NCBI RefSeq assembly: GCF_001984175.1
Contig: NZ_MTQP01000067.1
Location: 372,001 to 436,000 of the forward strand
From: Saccharothrix sp. ALI-22-I
GTDB lineage: Bacteria > Actinomycetota > Actinomycetes > Mycobacteriales > Pseudonocardiaceae
Reading direction: 5' to 3'
Length of the DNA: 64,000 bases
How positions within the stretch are numbered: position 1 is the first letter of the stretch; each line of letters opens with the position of its first letter. The notes under the pieces are model-generated. The model made no database searches. It had not been told where the DNA came from and was given only the letters and a program-made list of their open reading frames with translations. This document shows, piece by piece, positions 1 to 8,409 of the stretch. Made by a program: the position numbers and the translations under genes.

Positions 1-1274
1 ATCTGATCTCGACGCCGGTGCCCATCGTGTTGCACACGTTGGACGACACGCCGTCGGACGCTGAACGGCAGCGGGCGGATTACGAAGTCCGGTTGAGCAG
101 GCTTCCCGCATTTTTCGGGGCATTGGCACAACGGCACCGCGACGGGATTCGGGCCGGGCGGTTGCCGGTGGCGCGGTTGGTCCGGGCGGCTATCGCCCAA
201 CTCGACGGGAAAGCGGAGCTGCCCGGAGTGCGCGAGTACCGGGACGCGTTGGCGGCCGACGTGCTGCCGCACGGACGTGAGGACGACCGGGCCGGTGTGT
301 GTTGGCTGCCTGACGGCGAGCAGCTGTACGCCTCGGCGGCTCGCCGGCACACCACCACCGGCCGGACGGCCGACGAGCTGCACCGGATGGGCCTCGAAGT
401 GCTGGACGGCCTCGCCGCCGAGTACGCGACGCTCGGCAAGGAAGTGTTCGGGACGTCGGACGTCAGCGAGGTGTTCACCCGGCTCCAGAACGGTCCGCGG
501 TGGCGGGACGGTGCGGAGATGGTCGCCGCCGCCCGCGCGATCGTGCGCAAGGCCGAAGCCGCCGCGCCGCAGTGGTTCCGGCAGGTGCCCGAGGAGAAGT
601 GCGTGGTGCGCACCTATCCGGACGGCACACCGGCCGCGACGCCTCCCTCGTACCTGATGGGCGCGGTGGACGGGTCGCGGCCGGGCACCTACTCCGTCAA
701 CCCGGCGCAGTTGTCCGGGAAGCACAACGCGGAAGCCTTGGCCTTTCACGAGGCTGTGCCCGGTCACCACTTCGACGGCGCGACCCGCATGGCGCGCACG
801 GATCTGTCGGTGTGGCGGCGCACCGCCGGCGTGAGCGCTTTCGCCGAGGGCTGGGCGCTGTACGCGGAACGCCTGGCCGACGAGATGGGCCTGTACTCCG
901 ACAGCCTGGCCCGGTTGGGGATGCTCACGTTCGACTCGATGCGGGCCGGGCGGCTGGTGGTGGACACCGGGTTGCACGCGTTCGGCTGGAGCCGTGCGCG
1001 GGCGGTGGAGTTCCTGCTCGCCAACACGCCGATGGCACCGGATCTCGTCGAGTCCGAAGTGGACCGTTACCTGGCCAATCCGGGGCAGGCGTTGGCGTAC
1101 ATGGTCGGGCGGCTGGAGATCCAGCGGCTGCGCCGGGACGCCGAGACGCGCCTGGGTGACGCGTTCGACGTCCGCGATTTCCACGAGGTCGTGCTGTCCG
1201 AGGCCCGTGTTCCGCTGTCCACGCTGGCCGACCTGGTGGAGGAGTGGATTCAGTCGCTGATCCGCCGCCGGTAG
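1..1274 (+). CDS. DUF885 family metallopeptidase-like protein (5' end outside window)
   Basis: The frame is open to the first base of the window (in-frame codons run from position 3), so the N-terminus is missing; the GTG at 18 is an internal codon, not a start. About 420 residues are visible, while DUF885 proteins usually have 550-600. The signature HEAVPGHH lies at visible residues 244-251, followed by an EGWALYAERL segment. Together these give the HExxxH plus distal Glu arrangement expected of the zinc site in this M3-like family. The reaction and substrate are unknown for most members; peptide hydrolysis is a family-level inference. Its last 25 bases overlap the convergent ABC permease gene. 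Confidence 0.85.
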   Translation, partial: LISTPVPIVLHTLDDTPSDAERQRADYEVRLSRLPAFFGALAQRHRDGIRAGRLPVARLVRAAIAQLDGKAELPGVREYRDALAADVLPHGREDDRAGVCWLPDGEQLYASAARRHTTTGRTADELHRMGLEVLDGLAAEYATLGKEVFGTSDVSEVFTRLQNGPRWRDGAEMVAAARAIVRKAEAAAPQWFRQVPEEKCVVRTYPDGTPAATPPSYLMGAVDGSRPGTYSVNPAQLSGKHNAEALAFHEAVPGHHFDGATRMARTDLSVWRRTAGVSAFAEGWALYAERLADEMGLYSDSLARLGMLTFDSMRAGRLVVDTGLHAFGWSRARAVEFLLANTPMAPDLVESEVDRYLANPGQALAYMVGRLEIQRLRRDAETRLGDAFDVRDFHEVVLSEARVPLSTLADLVEEWIQSLIRRR

Positions 1275-2008
1275 AGGGCGGTGGCCAGGACGAAGGACGC
1301 GATGAGCAGTCCGACCGACCAGGCCAGCGCGATCCAGCCCTGGTCGCCGATGGGCGTGCCGGTGAGCAGGCCGCGCACGGTCTCGATGACGGGGGTGATC
1401 GGCTGGTGTTGGCTGATGCCCCGGAGGAACGACGGCATGGTCTCCGTCGGCACGAAAGCGCTGCTCAAGTACGGCAGGAACAGCATGAAGAAGCTCAACG
1501 CGCTGGCCGACTCGACCGACTTCGCGATCGAGCCGAGGCCCGCCGCCAGCCACGACATCGCCAGCACGTAGAGCAGGAGCAGCCCCACCGCGGCGACCCA
1601 CTCCACCAGCGAGGCCGACGGGCAGAAGCCCATGGCGATCGCCGCGCCGATGACGACCGTGGTGGACAGGGCGTTGCGGGCGACGCTGGCCGTCACGTGG
1701 CCGGTCAGCACGGCGAAGCTGCGGATCGGCATGGAGCGCAAGCGGTCGATCATGCCCTTTTGCATGTCGTCCGCGACGGACATCGCGGTGGACGCGGCGC
1801 CGTAGCCCACGCACAGTAGGATGATGCCGGGCACCACGTAGTTGATGTACGCGGTGCCGGTGTTGATCGCGCCGCCGAAGACGTAGACGAACAGGGCCAT
1901 CATCAGCAGTGGCAGGACGATGGACATGATCAACGTGTCGACGTTGCGCCTGCCCAGCCGGATGCTGCGACCGATCATGGTCATCGAGTCGCTGATCGCG
2001 TAACTCAT
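1250..2008 (-). CDS. ABC-2 type transporter permease, DrrB-like
   Basis: A 252-residue membrane protein with six predicted hydrophobic segments and the ABC-2 membrane fold of the daunorubicin-resistance (DrrB) type. It is the membrane half of an exporter whose ATPase is encoded immediately upstream: the ATPase stop and this start overlap by four bases (ATGA at 2005-2008), implying translational coupling. Family knowledge suggests efflux of a hydrophobic drug or lipid; the substrate cannot be read from sequence. Its 3' end runs 25 bases into the convergent DUF885 gene. Confidence 0.9.
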   Translation of the reverse strand: MSYAISDSMTMIGRSIRLGRRNVDTLIMSIVLPLLMMALFVYVFGGAINTGTAYINYVVPGIILLCVGYGAASTAMSVADDMQKGMIDRLRSMPIRSFAVLTGHVTASVARNALSTTVVIGAAIAMGFCPSASLVEWVAAVGLLLLYVLAMSWLAAGLGSIAKSVESASALSFFMLFLPYLSSAFVPTETMPSFLRGISQHQPITPVIETVRGLLTGTPIGDQGWIALAWSVGLLIASFVLATALYRRRISD

Positions 2009-2928
2009 GCGGGCACTCCTTCACGGGTGGTCAGGGCGAGGAAGACGTCGTCGAGGGTCGGGCGGTGCGAGGAGACCTGAGCGGGGACCACGGCGGCGGC
2101 GCGCAGGTCGTCCAGCACGGAGTGCAGGTGGGCGGCGGTGCCGTCGGACGGGACGCTGAGCACGAGCCGTTCCTGGTCGGCGAAGCCGCCGAGCAGGCCG
2201 GCCGCGGCGCCGAGGGCGGCGGCGGAGGTGAAGCGGAGGTCCAGGCGGTCGCCGCCGACGCGGGCCTTGAGGTCGTCCGCGGTGCCGTAGGCGGCCACTT
2301 TCCCCTGGTCCAGCACCATGATCCGGTCCGCGAGGCGGTCCGCCTCCTCCAGGTACTGGGTGGTGAGGAAGATCGTGGTGCCGGTGCGGACCAGGTCGCG
2401 GATGGCGTCCCACATCGTCGTGCGGCTGGCCGGGTCGAGGCCGGTGGTCGGCTCGTCCAGGAAGATCACCTTCGGTGCGGCGACGAGGCTCATCGCCAGG
2501 TCCAGCCTGCGGCGCATACCACCGGAGTAGGTCTTGACCCGGCGGTCGGCTGCGTCGACCAGGTCGAACCGCTCCAGCAGTTCGGCGGCACGGGCTTTCG
2601 CCCCCGGCCGGCCCAGGTGCATCAGCCGGCCGGCCATGACCACGTTCTCACGACCGGTCTGCTCGTCGTCCACGGCGGCGTACTGGCCGGTCAGGCTGAT
2701 CACCCCGCGCACCTTGGCCGGTTCGCGCACCACGTCGAACCCGGCCACCCGCAGCTCGCCGGCGTCCGGCCGGGTCAGCGTGGACAGGATGCGGATCGTG
2801 GTCGTCTTGCCCGCGCCGTTGGGACCGAGCAACGCGAAGACCGACCCCTCGGCGACCTCCAGGTCTATCCCGTCCAGCACCGTGGTCGAGCCGTACGCCT
2901 TGCGCAGGCCGGTCGCCTCAACGATCAC
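2005..2928 (-). CDS. ABC transporter ATP-binding protein, DrrA-like
   Basis: A 307-residue ATPase. Walker A (GPNGAGKTT) sits at residues 35-43, followed by a YSGGMRRRLDLA signature and Walker B with D-loop (VIFLDEPTTGLD). The C-terminal extension of about 80 residues after the nucleotide-binding domain matches DrrA-type exporters. It pairs with the permease at 1250-2008 through a four-base overlap. A TetR gene is divergently transcribed from 3031, and the 102-bp gap between them carries an inverted repeat, so the pair is probably TetR-repressed and induced by its substrate. Confidence 0.93.
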   Translation of the reverse strand: MIVEATGLRKAYGSTTVLDGIDLEVAEGSVFALLGPNGAGKTTTIRILSTLTRPDAGELRVAGFDVVREPAKVRGVISLTGQYAAVDDEQTGRENVVMAGRLMHLGRPGAKARAAELLERFDLVDAADRRVKTYSGGMRRRLDLAMSLVAAPKVIFLDEPTTGLDPASRTTMWDAIRDLVRTGTTIFLTTQYLEEADRLADRIMVLDQGKVAAYGTADDLKARVGGDRLDLRFTSAAALGAAAGLLGGFADQERLVLSVPSDGTAAHLHSVLDDLRAAAVVPAQVSSHRPTLDDVFLALTTREGVPA

Positions 2929-2945
2929 GACTTCCCCCTTGTGTG

Positions 2946-2980
2946 TATTCGATACGCTAAAGAGCGTAGCTCATACGCAG
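2946..2980. promoter_or_regulatory. Putative TetR operator between divergent exporter and regulator
   Basis: The gap contains a perfect inverted repeat TACGCT-AAAG-AGCGTA at 2953-2968. It is flanked by further near-symmetric elements: GTAT and ATAC around 2947-2954, and CATACGC at 2972-2978. The position between divergent genes is typical of a shared TetR operator. Binding by the neighbouring regulator is inferred. Confidence 0.5.
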
Positions 2981-3030
2981 TTTCCGGCGGAAGCCCTAGA
3001 CTGGACGACGGTGGTGACGAGAGGGCGAAG

Positions 3031-3777
3031 ATGACCGACGAGTACGGCCTGCCGGACGACATTGCCCTGCTCTGGGGCCTGCGCGAGATGCCGCGACGTG
3101 GCCGGAAACCGTCGTTGACGATCACCGACATCACCCGGGCCGCGATCGAGATCGCCGACGCCGAAGGACTCGGGGCGGTGTCGATGGCACGGGTCGCGCA
3201 GCAGCTCGGCAACTCCACGATGGCGCTCTACCGGCACGTGAAGAGCAAGGACGAACTGCTCGCGCTGATGAGCGAGGCGGCGTTGGAGATGCCGCCGGAG
3301 ATCCCCGCGGACACCGACTGGCGGACCGGGCTCACGTTGTGGACCAACAGCGTGCGCAAGACGCTGAGCAGGCACCCGTGGTACGCGCACATCCCGCTGA
3401 ACGGACCGCCGGCCGGGCCGCGCAACCTGGCGTGGCTCGACTCCGCGTTGGGGACGCTGGCCGACACACCGCTCGACGAGGGCGACAAGATCCGCATCGT
3501 CATGGGGCTGATCACGTTCGTGCACGGTGACCTGCGGTTCAGCGTGCAGGTGATGGAGGGGTTCCAGGAGAACCCGGAGGCGTTCGGGCGTTCGTACTCG
3601 CAGGCGTTGAAGGTGGTGGTCGACCCGCGGAAGATGCCGGCCCTGGGTCGGCTGGTGGCGGCTGGGGTGTTCGACTACGACAACCTGTACGACGAGCAGT
3701 TCGTGGAGGACGACTTCGCGTTCAGCCTGAACTTCTACCTGGACGGCGTGGCCGCCCACATGGCCCGCAAGGGCTGA
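3031..3777 (+). CDS. TetR/AcrR family transcriptional regulator
   Basis: 248 residues starting at ATG 3031. The frame is open further upstream, but that part overlaps the divergent ATPase gene and its composition is non-coding. A TetR N-terminal helix-turn-helix covers residues 30-75 (TITDITRAAIEIADAEG, then NSTMALYRHVKSKDEL), followed by an all-helical ligand domain of the TetR_C type. It is divergent from the DrrAB-like exporter, so control of that exporter is the simplest role. The stop codon at 3775-3777 abuts the stop of the convergent GGDEF gene with no spacer. Confidence 0.9.
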   Translation: MTDEYGLPDDIALLWGLREMPRRGRKPSLTITDITRAAIEIADAEGLGAVSMARVAQQLGNSTMALYRHVKSKDELLALMSEAALEMPPEIPADTDWRTGLTLWTNSVRKTLSRHPWYAHIPLNGPPAGPRNLAWLDSALGTLADTPLDEGDKIRIVMGLITFVHGDLRFSVQVMEGFQENPEAFGRSYSQALKVVVDPRKMPALGRLVAAGVFDYDNLYDEQFVEDDFAFSLNFYLDGVAAHMARKG

Positions 3778-5895
3778 TCACCCGGTTATGGGGAACTCTC
3801 CGGCCGGCGTGACGGGGCCGAAGAAAGCGCCCGTGCCGGCCACGGCCCACGCGGCGCGCCACCACTCGGCCTGCTCGGCCGTCTCCACCCCGTCCACCAG
3901 CACGTGCGCGCCCGTGCGCCGGACCAGCGAGACCAGGTCCGCCAGGTACTCCGCCTCGCCCCGGGCCTGCCGCTCGACCAACCGCCGGGCCACCCACACC
4001 GACTTGATCGGCAGCTCCGAGGCCATGGCCAGGTCGTCCGGGCCCAGGCCGAAGTCGTCCAACGACGTCCCGACGCCCAGTTCGGCCAACACGGTCAGGT
4101 TGTCCACGGCGTCCGACTCCGCCAGCACGCCCACCGGCATCCCCACCGTGAGCCGCGACGCGTCCAGCCCGGTGTCGTCCAACGCCCGACGCACCCGGCG
4201 GACCAGATCGCCGTCGCACGACTGGTGCCTGGTCAACCCCACGTACAGCGGCGCGGTGAAGCGGGCGCTCTGGCTCCACCAGCCCACCTGGCCGCACACC
4301 GTCGCCAGCTGCCACTCCCCCAACGACAGGATCAGGCCCGTCCGCTCGGCCAACTCCACGCACGCGGAGTGGTCCAGTGAGTCCTCGCCGCGGTCCCAGT
4401 GCAGCCGAGCCGCCACGCCGACCAGCGCACCACCGGCCAGCTCCCCCACCGGCTGGTAGCGCACGCCGATCTCCCCGTGCTCCCACGCCCCGGGCATGGC
4501 CACGGCAAGGGTCTCCGCCCGCCGTTCGGCCTCGTCCTGCCCAGGGTGGAACAGCTCCCACTGCCCCCGACGACCCGACTTCGCGCGCCGCAACGCCTGT
4601 TCCGCCGCGCGCATCACGTTCGCCGGTTCCCAGTCCGACGGCGGCCGGCGCACCACGCCCACGCTGACCGACACGGCCAGCCCGTGATCGTCGAGGTACA
4701 CCGGCTCCGACAGCTCCCGGTTGATCTCGGCGACGGTGCTGCCGACGTCCGGCGTGGTGGCCGTGTTCTCCACCAGGATGGCGAACTCGTCACCGTCGAA
4801 CCGGGCGATCATCGCCTTCTCCCGCGCCATCACGGCCCGCAGCCGCTGCGCCACGTGCACGAGCAGCCGTTCACCGGTCTTGCGGCCGAGGCTGTTGCAC
4901 ACCATGCCGAACGCGTCGATGTCCAGGTGGAACAGCGAAATCCCGCGCACCGGATCGGCCCGCCGCAGCGCGCTCTCCAGGTACGTGGTGAAGTACTGCC
5001 GGTTCGGCAGCCCGGTCGCCACGTCGTGCAGCGCCTGCCGGTTCAGCTCGGACTGCAACAGCATCAGCTCGGTGCCGTCCTCGATCACGGCGACGAAATG
5101 ACCCGACTGCTCGTCCGCGCCGCGCAGCAAGGACACCGTCAACGAGATCCGCGCGACGTCCCCGTCCTTGCGCAGCAACCGCTGCGGCTGCCGGATCCGC
5201 TCCTGCCCGCCGTCGACCAGCGCCCGCATCGCCTCGCCGAGGATCTTGACCGAGTCCGGGTGCACGAGTTCGAGCAGGGAGAACCCGGTCAGCTCCTCCG
5301 TCGTGTACCCGAGGATCTCGCCGATCGCCGCGTTGGCCCGCACGATCCGCGCGGCCAGGTCGACCACCAGGATTCCGCTGGCCGACGACGTCGCGACCTC
5401 CTCGAACCGCGCCTCGCTCTCCTTCAGGTTCCACTGCGCGTCGCGGACCGCCTTGAGCAGCGACAGCTGCATGGACTCCTGCTGCTCGAACACCGCGCGC
5501 CTGCTCGCCGCCAGGAAGCCGGCCGACAGCGCGCCGAGCGTCGACACGATCCGCTGCGCGTAGCGCTCGACGGGCTGGAACTCGGGCAGCGCGAGCAGGC
5601 CCTTGCCGAGCACTTCGAGGGTGACGCGCAGGCCGTCCTCACCGACGTAGCCGAGCGCGACGAGGCGTTGACCGAGCTGCTCGATCGACCGATTCGAGGC
5701 GGACTCGGCGGACGACTCGGCGTGCACCGCGCGGCACAGCTCATCGAGCTGTTCGCCCATTTCGCGGTCGAGTTCGTCCCTGGTCAGCGGGACGACTACA
5801 GCTCCGCTGAGCAGGTACGACCACTTCCGCGCGAGGAGTTCCCGGCCACGTTCAGGTGGTGGTGTGGCCTCTGGTCTACGACTTGGGGTCGGCAT
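3778..5895 (-). CDS. PAS-GGDEF-EAL protein with degenerate active-site motifs
   Basis: 705 residues, cytoplasmic, no membrane segments. An N-terminal helical region (1-160) is followed by a PAS domain (161-275), a GGDEF domain (285-450) and an EAL domain (465-695). The signature is DGDEF (367-371) rather than GGDEF. The EAL position reads VAARL (494-498), the usual DDFGTG loop is DDFGLG (613-618), and the EGVET element is DGVET (668-672). The loss of the EAL glutamate argues that phosphodiesterase activity is absent; the cyclase site is possibly weak. It may act as a PAS-gated c-di-GMP sensor or regulator. It lies upstream of nothing on the same strand; the DUF574 methyltransferase is 116 bp upstream in the same orientation and may be co-transcribed. 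Confidence 0.88.
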   Translation of the reverse strand: MPTPSRRPEATPPPERGRELLARKWSYLLSGAVVVPLTRDELDREMGEQLDELCRAVHAESSAESASNRSIEQLGQRLVALGYVGEDGLRVTLEVLGKGLLALPEFQPVERYAQRIVSTLGALSAGFLAASRRAVFEQQESMQLSLLKAVRDAQWNLKESEARFEEVATSSASGILVVDLAARIVRANAAIGEILGYTTEELTGFSLLELVHPDSVKILGEAMRALVDGGQERIRQPQRLLRKDGDVARISLTVSLLRGADEQSGHFVAVIEDGTELMLLQSELNRQALHDVATGLPNRQYFTTYLESALRRADPVRGISLFHLDIDAFGMVCNSLGRKTGERLLVHVAQRLRAVMAREKAMIARFDGDEFAILVENTATTPDVGSTVAEINRELSEPVYLDDHGLAVSVSVGVVRRPPSDWEPANVMRAAEQALRRAKSGRRGQWELFHPGQDEAERRAETLAVAMPGAWEHGEIGVRYQPVGELAGGALVGVAARLHWDRGEDSLDHSACVELAERTGLILSLGEWQLATVCGQVGWWSQSARFTAPLYVGLTRHQSCDGDLVRRVRRALDDTGLDASRLTVGMPVGVLAESDAVDNLTVLAELGVGTSLDDFGLGPDDLAMASELPIKSVWVARRLVERQARGEAEYLADLVSLVRRTGAHVLVDGVETAEQAEWWRAAWAVAGTGAFFGPVTPAGEFPITG

Positions 5896-6011
5896 TCCCG
5901 TTGCCCTGCTGTGGTATTGAGGATTCGCGGCAGTTTACCCACCCCCCGCTGGTCAACACTCGACCGGAAGTGTGAATCCCGAACACCTCCGGTGACTTTC
6001 CGTCAGACAAT

Positions 6012-6827
6012 TCACGGTTTTCGTCCGACACCCGCGTAGACCAGCATGTTCATCCCCGGCTCGGCGGCGATGTCGGCGGGTCCGGTCGGCCGCCACTCAC
6101 CGCAGCCGACCAGCCCCGGCTCGACGAGTTCGTAACCCTCGAACAATCCCATCACCTCGGCGTGTGAACGCAAGTTCACCTGGTCGGGGCTCTTGCTCCG
6201 CTTGATCACGTCGGTCGCCTCGGCCAGGTTCTCGCCCTGGTGGTCCGCGGTGACGTGGGTGATCGCCAGGAAGCTGCCGGACGGCAACGCGTCCCGGTAC
6301 CGGCCCAACAGGCCGCGCGGGTCGGACGAGTCGGGCACCCAGTGCAGCATCAGCAGCATGAGCAACCCGATCGGTTGATCGAAGTCGAGCAGCCGACGCG
6401 CTTCGTCGCTGCCCAGGATGGCCTCCGGCTCGCGCATGTCGGCCTGCACGACGGCCGCGTTGTCGTTCCCGACCAGCATCAACTCGCTGTGCGCGACGGC
6501 GACGGGGTCGCGGTCGACGTACAGGACGCGGCACTCCGGCGCCTCCGCCTGGGCGACCTCGTGCACGTTGCCGACGGTCGGGATACCGGAGCCGACGTCG
6601 AGGAACTGCCGCACGCCCTGGTCCACCATGTACCGCACGACGCGGGCGAGGAACGCCCGGTTGACCCTGGCTGCGTTGCGCAAGCCGGGCATGGCGGCCT
6701 CGATCTGCTCGCCCACCGCGCGGTCGACCGCGAAGTTGTGCCCGCCGCCCAGCATGTAGTCGTAGGTCCGGGCCATGCTCGGCACGGAAATGTCCACGCC
6801 GGATGGAATCCATTCGCTTTGCGTCAT
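6012..6827 (-). CDS. DUF574 SAM-dependent methyltransferase
   Basis: 271 residues. The N-terminal hallmark ARTYDYMLGGGHNFAVDR identifies the actinobacterial S-adenosyl-methionine methyltransferase family PF04672. A Rossmann core follows, with QFLDVGSGIPT as the SAM-binding loop. The substrate is unknown for most family members. It may be co-transcribed with the downstream PAS-GGDEF-EAL gene. A divergent P450 gene starts 169 bp away, so both promoters lie in 6828-6996. Confidence 0.9.
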   Translation of the reverse strand: MTQSEWIPSGVDISVPSMARTYDYMLGGGHNFAVDRAVGEQIEAAMPGLRNAARVNRAFLARVVRYMVDQGVRQFLDVGSGIPTVGNVHEVAQAEAPECRVLYVDRDPVAVAHSELMLVGNDNAAVVQADMREPEAILGSDEARRLLDFDQPIGLLMLLMLHWVPDSSDPRGLLGRYRDALPSGSFLAITHVTADHQGENLAEATDVIKRSKSPDQVNLRSHAEVMGLFEGYELVEPGLVGCGEWRPTGPADIAAEPGMNMLVYAGVGRKP

Positions 6828-6996
6828 ATCTGCGGATACCTCTTCACGTCGCGGGCCGACAACAGTACCGGGTGGGCGGGACCAACGTTCATTGAGCCGT
6901 CAGTGTGACACCAACCCACCCGAACGGACACTGTCAACCTCCACCGAACGGGTCCTATTGTGAGCCGTCCCTTTCGACGGCCTAAGAGGAGCGGAC

Positions 6997-8307
6997 ATGG
7001 CTGTCCCGGTGGCCCCCGGCCGCCTGCCATTCCTCGGCCACACCGTGGAGATGGTCCGCCGACGACATGAGTTCACCTCGTCACTGCGTGATCACGGTGA
7101 TGTGGTAAAAGTCGATCTGGGACCGATGACGACATATTTTGTGAACAGTCCTCGACTTGTGCACCAAGTGCTGGTCACGGACGGCGCGCGTTTCCGCAAA
7201 GGTGCGATGTTCGACAAGTTCCAGCCGTATCTGGGCAACGGTCTACTGCTCTCCAACGGCCCGTTCCACCTGCGGCAGCGGCGGATGATCCAGCCCGCGT
7301 TCCACCGCGACCGCATCGCCCGCTACGCCGAGACCATGGCGCGCGCCGCCACCGCGTTGACCTCGTCGTGGACGCCCGGCGAGGTGCGGGTGGTCGAGGA
7401 CGACATGCAGGGCCTGGCCGTCACGATCGTCGGCGAGGCGCTGTTCTCCACCGAGTTGGGGCGGCGGGCGATCGCCGAGGTGCGGCGGTCCATCTTCGTG
7501 GTGATCAAGCAGGGCATGGTCCGCGCGTTATCGCCGTCGTTCGTGGAGAAGCTGCCGCTGCCCGGCAACCGCGAGTTCGACCGGGCCATCGCGCGGATGC
7601 GCGCGATCGTGCTGGAGGTCATCGCGAGCAGGCGGGCCGACGGCGCGAGTGACCACGGCGACCTGCTGTCGACGCTGTTATCGGCGCAGGACGACTCCGG
7701 TGACGGCATGACCGACCAGCAGACCTACGACGAGGTGCTGACCCTGCTCACCGCGGGCATCGAGACCACCGCGCTGGCCCTGGCCTGGGTGTTCCACGAG
7801 ATCGCCGAACACCCGGACGTCGAGGAACGGCTTGTCGCCGAGATCGACGAGGTGGTGGGCGGCCGTCCGGTCACCTTCGCCGACGTGCCGCGGCTGACGT
7901 ACACGGCGGCCGTGGCCAACGAGGTGCTGCGGATGTACCCGATATGGATCCTGATGCGCCGCACCACCGCGCCGGTCGACCTCGACGGCGTGGAGTTACC
8001 CGCGGGCGCCGAGGTGATCGTGAGCCCGCACGCGCTGCACCACGACCCGACGTCCTTCCCCGAGCCGCACCGGTTCGACCCGGACCGGTGGGCCCGCGCC
8101 GATGTGCCGCGCGGCGCGTTCATCCCGTTCGGGGCGGGCGGGCGGCAGTGCATGGGCAACGTGTTCGCCCAGACCGAGATCGTGATCACCCTCGCCACCG
8201 TGCTCGCGAGGTGGCGCTTGGTCCCGGTGCCCGGCAAGCCCGTGCGCACCAAGTTCACGTCCGCCGCCTATCCCAGCGGTCTGCTGATGACGGCGGTTCC
8301 CCGTTGA
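6997..8307 (+). CDS. Cytochrome P450
   Basis: 436 residues, start ATG 6997 with an AGAGGAG ribosome site 6-7 bases upstream. The oxygen-activating I-helix motif AGIETT is at 253-258, the K-helix EVLR at 309-312 and the heme loop FGAGGRQCMG at 378-387, with Cys385 as thiolate ligand. No membrane anchor is present, as usual for bacterial P450s. The sequence resembles pentalenene-oxygenase-type P450s by eye. No ferredoxin or terpene synthase gene lies nearby, so electron partner and substrate are open. Confidence 0.93.
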   Translation: MAVPVAPGRLPFLGHTVEMVRRRHEFTSSLRDHGDVVKVDLGPMTTYFVNSPRLVHQVLVTDGARFRKGAMFDKFQPYLGNGLLLSNGPFHLRQRRMIQPAFHRDRIARYAETMARAATALTSSWTPGEVRVVEDDMQGLAVTIVGEALFSTELGRRAIAEVRRSIFVVIKQGMVRALSPSFVEKLPLPGNREFDRAIARMRAIVLEVIASRRADGASDHGDLLSTLLSAQDDSGDGMTDQQTYDEVLTLLTAGIETTALALAWVFHEIAEHPDVEERLVAEIDEVVGGRPVTFADVPRLTYTAAVANEVLRMYPIWILMRRTTAPVDLDGVELPAGAEVIVSPHALHHDPTSFPEPHRFDPDRWARADVPRGAFIPFGAGGRQCMGNVFAQTEIVITLATVLARWRLVPVPGKPVRTKFTSAAYPSGLLMTAVPR

Positions 8308-8352
8308 CCCGGCGAGGTCGCGTCGGTCGTTCGCGAGCGGCCGACTTCGGGG

Positions 8353-8390
8353 CGGCCGAGCCCGCCGTCCGCGGAGCAGCGGCAATCAAA
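8353..8390 (+). repeat. Dispersed 38-bp hairpin repeat, copy 1
   Basis: One of four copies of an element with core CCGTCTGCGGAGCAGCGG, here with CCGTCCGCGG in the left arm. The other copies are at 27930-27963, 46682-46718 and 48860-48899. The core can fold as GCCG-CTGC / GCAG-CGGC around a GGA loop. Unlike the other copies, this one sits in the leader of the downstream lipase gene, about 20 bases before its start. Upstream, bases 8314-8340 resemble sequence flanking the 46.7-kb copy. Confidence 0.75.
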
Positions 8391-8409
8391 CACAGGAGGT
8401 CGTTCAGTC

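Noticed and set aside
2065-3030. Long open frame ahead of the TetR start on the + strand
   Set aside because: It is antisense to the DrrA-like ATPase and its product is low-complexity; a consequence of high GC. The TetR domain starts at 3031.
4399-6039. 546-codon open frame on the + strand
   Set aside because: It is antisense to the PAS-GGDEF-EAL gene, with His/Arg/Gln-rich composition and no recognisable domain.
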